Program-made: the position numbers and the translations under genes
Notes under the pieces: generated by a model
The model's database searches: none
What the model was told of the DNA's origin: nothing
Seen by the model: the letters and a program-made list of their open reading frames with translations, nothing else
In this document: positions 1-8,924 of the stretch, piece after piece
How the letters are laid out: every line of letters starts with the position of its first letter
Numbering within the stretch: position 1 is the stretch's first letter
Assembly: GCF_002101965.1 (NCBI RefSeq)
Contig: NZ_LQQA01000030.1
Location: forward strand, 1 to 64,000
Origin: Mycolicibacterium wolinskyi
Lineage (GTDB): Bacteria > Actinomycetota > Actinomycetes > Mycobacteriales > Mycobacteriaceae
Reading direction: 5' to 3'
Length of the DNA stretch: 64,000 nucleotides

Positions 1-214
1 ACCCGCACCCGCGCCGCCACCCGGTCCACCGCCCCTACTTCCGGCGGAGGCCGCACCCGCTTCGTTCGGCGGCAACGTCGGGCCGGTCGGCAGTGTGCAG
101 GAACGTGCGCAACTCAGCGTCATCACCGGTCAGCCAGCCTCGACGGCCACCCAGTTGCTGCTCGGCCCGGTGGCGCGGGGCATGACCGTGTCCATTTCTG
201 AGGAGCCCCGATGA
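1..214 (+). CDS. mceA: MceA family protein, 3' end only
   Basis: About 70 C-terminal residues of a protein that begins before the window. The frame starts at base 2 and ends with TGA at 212-214, inside the ATGA that also starts the next gene. The visible part is a Pro/Ala-rich linker followed by a short Gly/Val/Ser tail, typical of the variable C-terminus of Mce proteins. The identity rests on position: the following genes are mceB to mceF in the standard order, so this slot should be mceA. No MlaD domain residues are visible here. MceA-F assemble into a tunnel that carries lipids from the outer envelope to a YrbE permease. Confidence 0.7.
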   Translation, partial: PAPAPPPGPPPLLPAEAAPASFGGNVGPVGSVQERAQLSVITGQPASTATQLLLGPVARGMTVSISEEPR

Positions 215-1266
215 GGTACCGCGGCGCACTGATCGGCCTGTCGCTGTTCATGGTGGTGGCGGTGGCATTGACCTGGCTGGTCTACGTCACGCTGCGCCGT
301 GACGTGGCCGGTAAGACGGTGCCGTACGCCGCGATGTTCACCGACGTGTTCGGCTTGCGCGAAGGCGACGACGTCCGGATGGCGGGCGTGCGGGTCGGCC
401 GGGTGGAAAGCGTTGAGCTCCAAGGCGATCTGGCCAAGGTGTCGTTCGTCGTGCAGAGCGACCAGCAGGTGCTGGGCACCACCGTCGCCTCGGTCACCTA
501 CCAGAACATCGTCGGGCAGCGCTACCTCGGACTGTCGTTGGGCAAGCTCGGCGACCCGGGACACCTGCCGCCGGGCAGTGTGATTCCCGTCGAGCGCACC
601 GATCCGTCCTTCGACGTCGATACGCTCCTCAACGGCTACGAGCCGTTGTTCAGCGTGCTCGACCCGCAGAACGCCGACAACCTCACCAAAGGCGTCATCC
701 AATCACTGCAGGGCGACGAGGGCTCCATCACCGCGCTGGTCGACCAGACCAGCAAGCTCACCGAATCGTTCGCGGGGCAGGACGAACAACTCGGCGAGGT
801 GATCACCGATCTGAACGTCGTGACGGCCAACCTGGCCCGCCACAACGACGACCTGGACCACATCATCGGTGAAGCCCGAACGGTGGTGTCCACGTTCGAC
901 GCCCGGCGCCCGCAGTTGGTGGATTCGATGGGCTCGATCGCCAAGGTGGTGCGCCAACTGTCGACGATCTCCGACGAGGTCTACCCGTCGCTGAACGAAC
1001 TCGTCACGCGCGAGCCGGGGTTCGCCGCGCACATGGTGGGCCTCGAGCCGCAGCTGGCGTTCACCGGCGCCAACCTTCCGCTGCTGCTCAAGGGATTCGC
1101 GCGCATCACCAGTGAGGGCACCTACGCCAACGCCTACGCGTGTGACCTCAACATCCAGGGTTTCTTCCCTGGCCTCAACGACGTCGTGCCGATCATCGTC
1201 GATGCCGCAACGCCCGGCAACAAGGCGCAGTACACCCCCAAGTGCAGGAACATGGCCAATGGCTGA
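211..1266 (+). CDS. mceB: MceB, Mce-family lipid import protein
   Basis: A 351-residue Mce protein. An uncleaved N-terminal hydrophobic segment (about residues 6-27) anchors it in the membrane. The MlaD/MCE core follows at about 38-115 with the family pattern FGLREGDDVRMAGVRVGRV and then VTYQNIVGQRYLGLSLG. The remainder is a long helical, coiled-coil-like region ending in a compact tail with two cysteines. Mce proteins form hexameric tunnels for steroids or fatty and mycolic acids; which lipid this operon carries cannot be read from the sequence. The start ATG at 211 overlaps the mceA stop (ATGA), and the 3' end overlaps mceC by 8 nt, indicating translational coupling. Confidence 0.92.
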   Translation: MRYRGALIGLSLFMVVAVALTWLVYVTLRRDVAGKTVPYAAMFTDVFGLREGDDVRMAGVRVGRVESVELQGDLAKVSFVVQSDQQVLGTTVASVTYQNIVGQRYLGLSLGKLGDPGHLPPGSVIPVERTDPSFDVDTLLNGYEPLFSVLDPQNADNLTKGVIQSLQGDEGSITALVDQTSKLTESFAGQDEQLGEVITDLNVVTANLARHNDDLDHIIGEARTVVSTFDARRPQLVDSMGSIAKVVRQLSTISDEVYPSLNELVTREPGFAAHMVGLEPQLAFTGANLPLLLKGFARITSEGTYANAYACDLNIQGFFPGLNDVVPIIVDAATPGNKAQYTPKCRNMANG

Positions 1267-2305
1267 TCAAACACCCAAGCCGCGGCGCAGGCGCCCGCCC
1301 CTGGAGAACCGCAACCGGACGTTGTTGGGAGTCATTGCGGTAGCGGTCGTTTCGGTGCTCGTGGCGACACTGCTGTTGATCAAGGTCGCCAACATCGGCT
1401 ATCGCGAGTACACCGCGCAGTTCCTTCAGGCGGCGGCCCTGCGGCCGGGCAACCCCATCACCGTCGCCGGAATCCCGGTCGGCGAGGTGATGAGCATGAA
1501 GCTCGCGGGCGATCATGTCGAAGCCGCTCTCAAGGTCCGCAATGACGTTGCGCTCGGCGAGGACTCGCGGGCCTCCATCAAGATCACCACGATCCTGGGA
1601 TCACGCTACCTGGCGCTCTACCCCGAAGGATCGGGGTCGTTGCCGGACAACACCTTTGGCCTCACTCATACCGAGGTGCCCTACGACCTGCAGGAAGCCC
1701 TGGCCGACGTGACCAGAACATACGAACAGGTCGACACCGACAAGTTCGCCCAGTCGCTGGCCATCCTGGGTGAGCAGATGAAGACTCTGCCGCCAGTGGT
1801 ACCGCAGGCGCTGGAGAACACCCACACGCTGTCGACGATCATCGCGCAGCGCCGCGACCAACTCGGTGAACTGCTCAAGACCACGGAGCTCATCAGCACC
1901 ACGCTCCGCCGCCAGCAGGCGACGATCGGAAACCTGGTGAACCAAGGCAATTCGCTGCTCGGCGAGTTCGTCGCACGGCGTGCTACGTTCCACGCGATGA
2001 TGGACGCGCTCACCAATCTCGTCCAGACGTTGAGCAACATCGTCATCGACGACCGCCCCGAGCTGGAGGAACTGCTGCGCAATCTGCGTGAGCTGTCCGG
2101 CATGCTCGGCCAACACGACGATCTGCTGCGCAGCATCCTGCAATCCGCCCCGATCGCATTGCGCGGCCTTGCCAACGCGACCGGCACCGGCAACGCCGTC
2201 GACTTCAACGCCACCAACGGCCTGCTGATCGACTCGTGGATGTGCGCGATCAGCGGTCGGGCCAAGCAGTTCAACATGCTCCAGTACTTCAAGGACTGCA
2301 AATGA
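1259..2305 (+). CDS. mceC: MceC, Mce-family lipid import protein
   Basis: A 348-residue Mce protein. The ATG at 1259 was chosen because it overlaps the mceB stop and begins a basic leader (KPRRRRPP) followed by one hydrophobic anchor (about residues 20-42). The MlaD domain lies at about 50-125, with the motif ALRPGNPITVAGIPVGEV and the TTILGSRYLALYP strand. The C-terminal two thirds is helical and rich in Leu, Gln and Arg, as expected for the tunnel-forming part. An in-frame upstream ATG at 1112 lies inside mceB and is not credible. The stop overlaps the mceD start by 4 nt (ATGA). Confidence 0.92.
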   Translation: MADQTPKPRRRRPPLENRNRTLLGVIAVAVVSVLVATLLLIKVANIGYREYTAQFLQAAALRPGNPITVAGIPVGEVMSMKLAGDHVEAALKVRNDVALGEDSRASIKITTILGSRYLALYPEGSGSLPDNTFGLTHTEVPYDLQEALADVTRTYEQVDTDKFAQSLAILGEQMKTLPPVVPQALENTHTLSTIIAQRRDQLGELLKTTELISTTLRRQQATIGNLVNQGNSLLGEFVARRATFHAMMDALTNLVQTLSNIVIDDRPELEELLRNLRELSGMLGQHDDLLRSILQSAPIALRGLANATGTGNAVDFNATNGLLIDSWMCAISGRAKQFNMLQYFKDCK

Positions 2306-3420
2306 GAATCGGAAAGTCCCGGCTCGTGGTCCTGGGTATCGCCGCACTCACCGCGGCGGCAGTGGCCGTCACGGCGGCAGTGATCTACACCAAGGATCAG
2401 CTCGACACCATCTCTGTGACCGCCCAGTTCGACAGCGCGGCAGGCCTTTACGAAGGCAACACCGTGGCGGTGCTCGGGATGCCCGTGGGCAAGGTCACCA
2501 AGATCACCCCGAAGGGTGGCTACGTCGAAGTCGACTTCACCGTCGACCGGGACGTCAAGATCCCGGCCGACGCGCAGGCGGTCACCATCTCGAATTCGAT
2601 CCTGACCGACCGGCAGATCGAACTGACCCCGCCCTATCGCGGCGGCGACGTCTTGGCCGATCACGCCACCATCGGATTGCACCGTACCCAGACCCCGGTC
2701 GAATTCGCCCGGGTGCTGGACGTTCTCGACAAGCTCTCGGTTTCGCTGCGGGGCGACGGCAAGGGCGACGGCCCGGTGGCAGACGTCGTCAACGCCAGCG
2801 CCGCGATCGCCGACGGGAACGGCCAGCGGATGAAGGACGCCCTCGGCGAGCTGTCGAATGCGTTGCGGCTGAGCGCCGACAAGGGCACCGTGACCAGAGA
2901 CCAGCTCACCACGATCATCCGTAATCTCAGTTCGTTGTCGGAGGCAACCGCCCGTAACGACGCGACGATGCGCGAATTCGGTTCGTCGGTGCGTGCGCTC
3001 AGCCAGATCCTGGCCGATGAGGATCTGGGCACCGGGACCACCGGTAAGAAGATCAACGAAGTGCTCACGCATACGGCCGAAGTCCTCAACACCCACCGGG
3101 ATGCGATCAAGGACATCGTCGCCAACGGCGACACCGTCCTGACGACCGCGGTCGATCACGAGCGTGATCTCGCCGAGTTCCTCGATGTCGCGCCGATGAC
3201 GCTGGACAACCTGTACAACGTCGTCGACCAGAAGAACGGCGCGCTGCGGGTCAAGGTGCTCACCGATCGGGTGTTGTTCGACAACCAGTTCATCAAAGAG
3301 ATCTGCAACGTCATGGGGCTGCGGCAGTTGGGCTGCAGCACCGGCACATTGCAGGACTTCGGGCCGGACTTCGGAATCTCCAACATGCTCGACGGGCTTG
3401 CGGCGATGGGACAGAGGTGA
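2302..3420 (+). CDS. mceD: MceD, Mce-family lipid import protein
   Basis: A 372-residue Mce protein with an N-terminal hydrophobic anchor (about residues 8-30, rich in Ala and Val). The MlaD core includes GLYEGNTVAVLGMPVGKV and the SILTDRQIELTPPY strand. A long helical region follows. The C-terminal part has three cysteines in the ICNVMGLRQLGCSTGT segment, as is common for MceC and MceD proteins. ATG 2302 forms an ATGA overlap with the mceC stop. It is followed by mceE within a few bases. Its place in the operon and the domain order support membership of the Mce tunnel complex. Confidence 0.92.
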   Translation: MRIGKSRLVVLGIAALTAAAVAVTAAVIYTKDQLDTISVTAQFDSAAGLYEGNTVAVLGMPVGKVTKITPKGGYVEVDFTVDRDVKIPADAQAVTISNSILTDRQIELTPPYRGGDVLADHATIGLHRTQTPVEFARVLDVLDKLSVSLRGDGKGDGPVADVVNASAAIADGNGQRMKDALGELSNALRLSADKGTVTRDQLTTIIRNLSSLSEATARNDATMREFGSSVRALSQILADEDLGTGTTGKKINEVLTHTAEVLNTHRDAIKDIVANGDTVLTTAVDHERDLAEFLDVAPMTLDNLYNVVDQKNGALRVKVLTDRVLFDNQFIKEICNVMGLRQLGCSTGTLQDFGPDFGISNMLDGLAAMGQR

Positions 3421-4682
3421 TGGGTAGAGATCGGATGCGACGGGCGCCCGTGGTGCTCGCACTGACCGCATGCCTCGTGGTCTCAGGGTGTGCCACGGAA
3501 GGTTTGGCGAGCCTGCCACTGCCCGCACCGGGTGTCGGGTCGGGCGGCTATCGGGTGACGGCGGTGTTCTCCAATGCGCTCAACCTGCCCGCCAACGCGA
3601 AAGTGAAACTGGCCGGCGCGGACGTCGGCCAGATGGAGTCGATGGTGGCGCGCAACTACACCGCGGTGACCACCCTGCGGATCATGGACGGGGTTCGGTT
3701 GCCGCAGGGCAGCACCGCCGAACTGCGTTCTGCCACACCGTTGGGCGATGTCTTCGTCGCCATCAAGCCACCGAGCCCGGCCGACCCGGATGCGCCGTTG
3801 CTGAAGGACGGCGACACCATCCCACTCGAATCGACCGCGGCGGCCGCCACTGTCGAATCGGTGCTGAGCTCGGCGGCGGTTCTGGTGAACGGCGGTGCGG
3901 TGCGCAACTTCACCAACATCATCAACGGTTTGGGCAAGGCGACCGGCGACCAGGGCCAGGCGTTCGGCAATCTCATCCGCAAGACCAACCAGACCCTCGG
4001 CACGCTCAACGGCAGATCCGAACAGATTTCGACGGCGATCACCGAGACTTCGCTGCTGGTCGAACAGCTCGAGGCCAAGAACCAGACGATCAGTGAGGTG
4101 ATGGCGCAAGCCCGTCCGGCCACCGACACCCTGGCCGCCCACACCACGCAGATCGCCGATCTGGTGGAACAGGTCGGCGATGTGTCCGACCAGCTGCGCG
4201 AGTTCCCGTCGATCGCCGGTACCGACACCAGTGGCCGCAGTGTGATCGCCGATGCGAACACGGTCGCGGCGGCATGGAACGACGTCGTGCTGACCCCCGA
4301 CGCCACCCTGTATGCGCTCAACCGGCTGATGCCCCCGCTCGTCAAGGGCACGACCAGCAACGCGATCGCGGTGAACGCGAGTATCGATCGGTTGATCCTC
4401 GGGCATATCCCGGACATCGGTTTCGCCGGAGACCCGGGCCTGCACGGCCCCAAGTGGCACAACTGGCATCAGCTGGTTGGCGCATTCAGGTACACGCTGT
4501 TGCGCCTGCAGGAAAAGGTCGTCGGCAGGGGGCCCGCCGTTCCGCAGGTGCCGGTCATACCCAGCCCGACCGAGCCGGGCCAACTCGAGGTCGCACCGCA
4601 TGCGGGGGGACCGGTTCCGGCGGCGCCGCCACCGGAACCGGTCCCGGTGCCCGGCCCGCTTCCTGCCGAGGCGCCGCGATGA
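3417..4682 (+). CDS. mceE: MceE, Mce-family lipoprotein (LprK type)
   Basis: A 421-residue Mce lipoprotein. A signal peptide ends in the lipobox V-S-G-C at Cys25, the usual arrangement for the MceE subunit. The MlaD core follows, with LNLPANAKVKLAGADVGQM and then the STAELRSATPLGDVFVAI segment. The central part is helical. The last ~50 residues are a Pro/Ala/Val-rich tail. The start could be GTG 3417 or ATG 3420; both are in frame and overlap the mceD stop, so the choice changes one residue. The stop forms an ATGA overlap with mceF. Confidence 0.92.
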   Translation: MMGRDRMRRAPVVLALTACLVVSGCATEGLASLPLPAPGVGSGGYRVTAVFSNALNLPANAKVKLAGADVGQMESMVARNYTAVTTLRIMDGVRLPQGSTAELRSATPLGDVFVAIKPPSPADPDAPLLKDGDTIPLESTAAAATVESVLSSAAVLVNGGAVRNFTNIINGLGKATGDQGQAFGNLIRKTNQTLGTLNGRSEQISTAITETSLLVEQLEAKNQTISEVMAQARPATDTLAAHTTQIADLVEQVGDVSDQLREFPSIAGTDTSGRSVIADANTVAAAWNDVVLTPDATLYALNRLMPPLVKGTTSNAIAVNASIDRLILGHIPDIGFAGDPGLHGPKWHNWHQLVGAFRYTLLRLQEKVVGRGPAVPQVPVIPSPTEPGQLEVAPHAGGPVPAAPPPEPVPVPGPLPAEAPR

Positions 4683-5929
4683 TCGGCACCGCGGCCGACC
4701 GACTCGTCGGCCTCGTCCGGTACGGCTACCGGCGCCGGGCGTGGCTGTCTGCGGCCGGCCTCGTCATGGTCCTGGTGGTGGCGACCGGCTATCTGCTGTT
4801 CGGTGCGCTTCGGGTCAACCCGTTCGCGTCGCAGTACAAGGTGACCGTCCAACTGCCCGAGTCGGCCGGCCTGCTGCCCAATCAGGACGTGACGTTGCGC
4901 GGTGTGCCGGTCGGGCGCGTGCAACAACTCGACATCACCCCGTCCGGCGTCAACGCTCTGGTCAATGTCAAATCGACCGTGAAGATCCCAGAGTCAAGCG
5001 CCGTCCGGGTTTCCGGCCTGTCGCCGGCCGGCGAGCAGTACATCGACTTCGTGCCCGAGTCGGATCGGGGGCCGTTCCTCGCCGACGGCAGTGTGATCGC
5101 ACTCGGTAAGGCCACCGTGCCGGTCAGTCTCGCGGAGCTGCTGGCCAACGCCGACGGGGCACTCGCTCAAACCGATACGGACAAGCTCGAACTCATCAGA
5201 CGGGAGCTGAGTCTCAGCGACGCCGGTCCCCAGAAACTTGCGGACATCATCGACGGCGGCACGTTCCTGCTTTCCACGCTCGACTCGGTGTTGCCGGAGA
5301 CCAGCAGCCTGCTGCGCAGCAGCCGTTCGGTGTTCACGCTCATCGCCGACAAGAACGCCGGAATCGACGTTGCGTCAGACAATCTCACCGAGTCGTTCGT
5401 GGGTATCAACAAGATGCGCGACGGCTACCGCAGGCTCACCGACCAGGCGCCGGGAACACTGACCTCGGTCGACAATCTGTTCATCGACAACTCCGACACC
5501 ATGGTGCAGCTGCTGGGCAACCTGACCACGACGTCGCGGCTGCTCTATCTGCGGGTGCCTGCGCTCAACGCGTTGTTCCCGAGCTACCGCACGTCGCTGC
5601 TCGACGCGCTCGGCACGACGATGCACGACCACGGGCTGTGGGCGACCGGCGACATCTACCCGCGTTATTCCTGCGACTACGGAACACCGCGCCTCCCACC
5701 GTCTTCGGCCGACTACCCCGAACCGTTCATGTACACGTACTGCCGCGACGACCACCCCGGGATCCTGATCCGCGGGGCCAAGAACGCGCCGCGGCCGGCC
5801 GGCGACGACACCGCCGGACCGCCGGCGGGCGCCGACCTCGGCAGGCAGACTGATCCGACCCCGAAGGGCCGGTACACGATTCCCACCCCGTACGGCGGCC
5901 CGACGCTGCCGATCGAGCCGCCCCGCTGA
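4679..5929 (+). CDS. mceF: MceF, Mce-family lipid import protein
   Basis: A 416-residue Mce protein. ATG 4679 overlaps the mceE stop; the longer in-frame extension upstream lies inside mceE and is rejected. A hydrophobic anchor (about residues 20-45) precedes the MlaD core with SAGLLPNQDVTLRGVPVGRV and VRVSGLSPAGEQYIDFVP. The C-terminal region has a Cys-containing stretch (YSCDYG and YTYCRDDHPG) and a Pro-rich tail. It completes the six-gene mceA-F set. The yrbEA/B permease genes are expected upstream, outside the window. Confidence 0.92.
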   Translation: MIGTAADRLVGLVRYGYRRRAWLSAAGLVMVLVVATGYLLFGALRVNPFASQYKVTVQLPESAGLLPNQDVTLRGVPVGRVQQLDITPSGVNALVNVKSTVKIPESSAVRVSGLSPAGEQYIDFVPESDRGPFLADGSVIALGKATVPVSLAELLANADGALAQTDTDKLELIRRELSLSDAGPQKLADIIDGGTFLLSTLDSVLPETSSLLRSSRSVFTLIADKNAGIDVASDNLTESFVGINKMRDGYRRLTDQAPGTLTSVDNLFIDNSDTMVQLLGNLTTTSRLLYLRVPALNALFPSYRTSLLDALGTTMHDHGLWATGDIYPRYSCDYGTPRLPPSSADYPEPFMYTYCRDDHPGILIRGAKNAPRPAGDDTAGPPAGADLGRQTDPTPKGRYTIPTPYGGPTLPIEPPR

Positions 5930-5937
5930 ACGAGGAG

Positions 5938-6588
5938 ATGACGTTGTCTGTGACGACTGACAAAGACACCGACAAGGACACCGAACTCGACGACAAAGAG
6001 GTCGAGGAAACGGCCGACGATGTCGACGAGACGCCCGAAGAGGTCGATTCGACTGACGAGAAAACCGACCCTGCAGAGGAACCCGACGACAAGCAGGTGA
6101 TCGAGCGCCGGTCACCACGCAGGGTTCTGATCGGAGCGGTTGCCGCCGTGCTGATTGCCGCGTTGGCCGGTGCAGGGTACCTCGGCTGGCAGTTGTGGCA
6201 ACAACAACAGGTCGAGCGTGCCGGGCAGGCCGCGCAGCAGGCCGCCGTCGCGTATGCGGCGGTACTCACCAGCATCGACACCGCGAAGGTCGACGAGAAC
6301 TTCACGCAGGTGCTCGACGGTGCGACGGGTGAGTTCAAGGACATGTACTCGAAGTCCGCCACGGAACTGCGCCAGTTGCTGATCGACAACAAGGCATCCG
6401 CGCACGGCGTGGTGCTGGAATCGGCTGTGCAGTCAGCGACCAAGGATAAGGTCGTGGTGCTGCTGTTCGTCGACCAGTCGGTGTCGAACACGCATGTGCC
6501 CGATCCGCGCATCGACCGCAGCCGGATCAAGATGACGATGGAGAACGTCGACGGCCGCTGGCGGGCGAGCAAAGTCGAGTTGCCTTGA
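5938..6588 (+). CDS. Mce-associated membrane protein
   Basis: A 216-residue protein starting at ATG 5938, 8 nt after the mceF stop, with a GAGGAG ribosome site just upstream. Residues 1-60 are very acidic and low in complexity (repeated Asp, Glu and Thr). A single transmembrane helix spans about residues 61-85. The C-terminal ~125 residues form a small NTF2-like fold typical of Mam/Mas proteins encoded after mceF. These proteins are thought to support the stability or assembly of the Mce complex; no catalytic motif is visible. It overlaps the next gene by one base. Confidence 0.8.
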   Translation: MTLSVTTDKDTDKDTELDDKEVEETADDVDETPEEVDSTDEKTDPAEEPDDKQVIERRSPRRVLIGAVAAVLIAALAGAGYLGWQLWQQQQVERAGQAAQQAAVAYAAVLTSIDTAKVDENFTQVLDGATGEFKDMYSKSATELRQLLIDNKASAHGVVLESAVQSATKDKVVVLLFVDQSVSNTHVPDPRIDRSRIKMTMENVDGRWRASKVELP

Positions 6589-7394
6589 TGGACTCAGCCA
6601 TGCGTCGCACGATGGTGGGGGCGGTGGCGGTGGCGGTGGCACTCGCGACCGCGCCGTCCGCGGCCGCGTCGGCTCCGACATTCTGTGATGAGCTGGGCGG
6701 CAACTGGGATGGGCAGTTCTGCACCACGTCGGTGGTGTCGGAGCGAAAAGCGGTCCGAAACATCAAGATGGCGCTGCCCGGCGATCTGGTGGACAACCCC
6801 GTCATCCGGGAGTATCTGACCAACCTGATGAACAACTGGCGCAACGCCGCGAAGAAGATGGTCCAGGACAGCTTCGGCGAGCAGCACTTCCAGGTGTTCC
6901 ATCGCGGTGACGCGATGAGCGTCGTCTTCCATGAGATCTACTCGGGTACTTTCGGTACCGACGCCCTCGCGCACCCGAACGCGCCGATCCTCAGTGACGC
7001 CTACCGCACCTTCACCTTTGCGGGCGGGCGGCAGTTGCAGTTGGCCGATCTGTTCAAGCCGGATGTCGATCACCGGGCCGAAATCCCGCGCCTGGGTGCG
7101 CCGTTCATCGTCGCCGCGCTCGATGCCGCACCGCCGCCGCACCAGCCGGGCACGTATCCGTTCACCCCGGATCGTTGGACGCCCGACAAGGTGTATTCCG
7201 GCGGCTACAAGGCCTGGGCGCTGACGCCCGACGAACTCATCCTCTACATGCCGGACTATCCGGTAGGGCGTGACAGCCCGATCGATTTCACGCCTGGACT
7301 CATGCAGTGGTCGATGGACGGTGGCACTGTGCAAGCGCACATTCCGCTCAGTGCGCTGAGCCCCATCCTGCGCCCCGAGTTCGGCGGCGTCTGA
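6588..7394 (+). CDS. MPT64-like secreted protein (DUF3298/RsiV-type)
   Basis: A 268-residue exported protein. The N-terminus MRRTMVGAVAVAVALATA with an Ala-rich cleavage region gives a clear signal peptide, and mature protein would begin near APTFCDELGG. The body resembles mycobacterial MPT64 and DUF3298 proteins: a FHEIYSGTFGTDALAHPNAP segment, a TFTFAGGRQLQLADLF segment and a C-terminal LILYMPDYPVG region. There are two cysteines near the N-terminus. Function is unknown. ATG 6588 shares a base with the previous stop (TTGATG), so it is translated with the mce operon; an in-frame ATG at 6600 is an alternative start. Confidence 0.75.
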   Translation: MDSAMRRTMVGAVAVAVALATAPSAAASAPTFCDELGGNWDGQFCTTSVVSERKAVRNIKMALPGDLVDNPVIREYLTNLMNNWRNAAKKMVQDSFGEQHFQVFHRGDAMSVVFHEIYSGTFGTDALAHPNAPILSDAYRTFTFAGGRQLQLADLFKPDVDHRAEIPRLGAPFIVAALDAAPPPHQPGTYPFTPDRWTPDKVYSGGYKAWALTPDELILYMPDYPVGRDSPIDFTPGLMQWSMDGGTVQAHIPLSALSPILRPEFGGV

Positions 7395-7431
7395 GTATGC
7401 CCTCCGATCTGGTCGCGTAACGAGTATCGAC

Positions 7432-7764
7432 ATGGTGCGCACCATCGGGATCGGCCAACTACGCGGTGATACCCGCAACTACGTCGAACGGGTCGCGGCC
7501 GGCGAGACGTTCGAGGTGCTGCGCCGCGGGCGACGCATCGCTCGACTGCAGGCCGCGCACGGCTGTCACGACATGCTCATCGCCGTGCCGCTCAACGAAT
7601 TGCGTACGCGCGCCGCCCGCGTGTTCGACCGGGTCGCGGCAGGGGAGACGATCGCCGTGGAATACCACGGCCGGACGGTCGCCGCGTTACGGCCGTGCAC
7701 CGGCGATGTCCGCGCGAAGCCATCCCGGATACCGGCCGCCGCGCGACAGACGCCGGTGGCCTAG
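7432..7764 (+). CDS. Tandem Phd/YefM-like antitoxin domain protein
   Basis: A 110-residue protein containing two successive copies of the Phd/YefM antitoxin N-terminal fold. Copy 1 (about residues 1-42) has IGQLRGDTRNYVERVAAGET. Copy 2 (about 48-88) has VPLNELRTRAARVFDRVAAG followed by a strand with RTVAALRP. Phd domains normally dimerize to bind DNA and neutralize a PIN or Doc toxin through a flexible C-terminus. Here both half-sites lie in one chain, and the 20-residue tail is short and basic. No toxin gene follows; the next gene is an ABC lipoprotein. A transcriptional regulator role is as likely as an antitoxin role. Confidence 0.65.
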   Translation: MVRTIGIGQLRGDTRNYVERVAAGETFEVLRRGRRIARLQAAHGCHDMLIAVPLNELRTRAARVFDRVAAGETIAVEYHGRTVAALRPCTGDVRAKPSRIPAAARQTPVA

Positions 7765-7871
7765 CGAGGCGCATCGCATTCGACTCGGCCCGATGTTAAA
7801 GGGTTACGGGACATCGCTTCGCTGCCAACATGAGGCGCGTCATCAAGCGATTCCACAGGGGGTGGGCCGTC

Positions 7872-8924
7872 GTGCGCCCAATGAGATCGATCATCGCGGT
7901 GCTCGGTGCGCTGGTATTGGTGCTGACCGCGTGCTCCGGAGGTGAGGCGCCGAGCGTCGACGGCAAGACCGTCGTGCGGTACCAAGGCTGGGCCGGTGAA
8001 GTCGAGTTCCCCGAACTCGCCGAAGAACTCGGCTACTACCAGAAGATCAAGTTGAACTGGGTCGGCAACACCACGAGCGGGCCGCAGGACATCCAGTCGG
8101 TCGCGACCGGCGACATCGACGTGGGCTCCGCATTCAACGGCGCGGTGGTCAAGCTCAACGCCGCAGGCGCGCCGATCACGTCGGTGCTCAGCTCCTACGG
8201 TGCCGACGACGCCGAATACACCGGGTACTACGTGCTGGAGGACAGCCCCATTCGGACCGCGCGCGATCTGATCGGCAAGAAGGTCGGGATGAACACACTG
8301 GGTGCCCACCACGAGTTCCTCACGCGCGAGTGGCTGGCGAAAGAGGGGCTGACCAACGAGGAGATCAAGACGGTAACCCTCACCGTGGTCCCACCGGTCA
8401 ACACCGAGCAGGCCCTGCGGGAAAAGCAGATCGACGTCGCGGCACTCAACACCATCTGGCGTGAGACGGCCACCGAGCGTGGCGGTATCCGGCCGTTGTT
8501 CACCGACAAGTCGCTGTTCGGTGCCTTCAGCTACGGCACGTACGTCATGCGCGACGACTTCATCGCCAAGAACCGCGAAGCCGCAGCGGATTTCGTCCAG
8601 GGCACCGCACGCGCGATCCGCTGGACACAAGTGACGCCGCGCGATGAGGTCGTGGCCAAGTTCCGCGAGATCATCGACAAGCGCAACCGCAACGAGGACA
8701 CCAAGACCATCGAATATTGGCGCAGCCCGGGTATCCCGGTGCCCGGCGCGGTGATCGCCGAACGCGAACTACAAACGTGGATCGATTGGCTCGTGCGCAA
8801 CGGCGAACTCGAATCGGGAAAGCTCAAGGCGACAGATCTTTACACCAACGAGTTCAATCCCTACGCCAACGGCACATACCCCGAGGGCAGCGGTCCCGAT
8901 GGCCAGGCATTGGCGAAGAAATGA
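7872..8924 (+). CDS. ABC transporter substrate-binding lipoprotein (sulfonate/nitrate/taurine type)
   Basis: A ~350-residue solute-binding lipoprotein of the SsuA/TauA/NMT1 fold. The signal peptide MRSIIAVLGALVLVLTACSG carries a lipobox L-T-A-C. Family features include VVRYQGWAGEVEFPELAEEL, the GDIDVGSAFNGAVVKLNAAG segment and LREKQIDVAALNTIW. GTG 7872 was chosen because AGGGGG lies about 10 nt upstream; ATG 7881 or the in-frame ATG 7830 are alternatives. It overlaps the ATPase gene by 4 nt. With the adjacent FMN monooxygenase, an organosulfonate or similar organic substrate is plausible, but the substrate cannot be deduced. Confidence 0.85.
   Translation: MRPMRSIIAVLGALVLVLTACSGGEAPSVDGKTVVRYQGWAGEVEFPELAEELGYYQKIKLNWVGNTTSGPQDIQSVATGDIDVGSAFNGAVVKLNAAGAPITSVLSSYGADDAEYTGYYVLEDSPIRTARDLIGKKVGMNTLGAHHEFLTREWLAKEGLTNEEIKTVTLTVVPPVNTEQALREKQIDVAALNTIWRETATERGGIRPLFTDKSLFGAFSYGTYVMRDDFIAKNREAAADFVQGTARAIRWTQVTPRDEVVAKFREIIDKRNRNEDTKTIEYWRSPGIPVPGAVIAERELQTWIDWLVRNGELESGKLKATDLYTNEFNPYANGTYPEGSGPDGQALAKK

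Noticed and set aside
1681..3528. 615-codon minus-strand frame opposite mceC/mceD
   Set aside because: Arg- and Asp-rich shadow of well-supported Mce genes.
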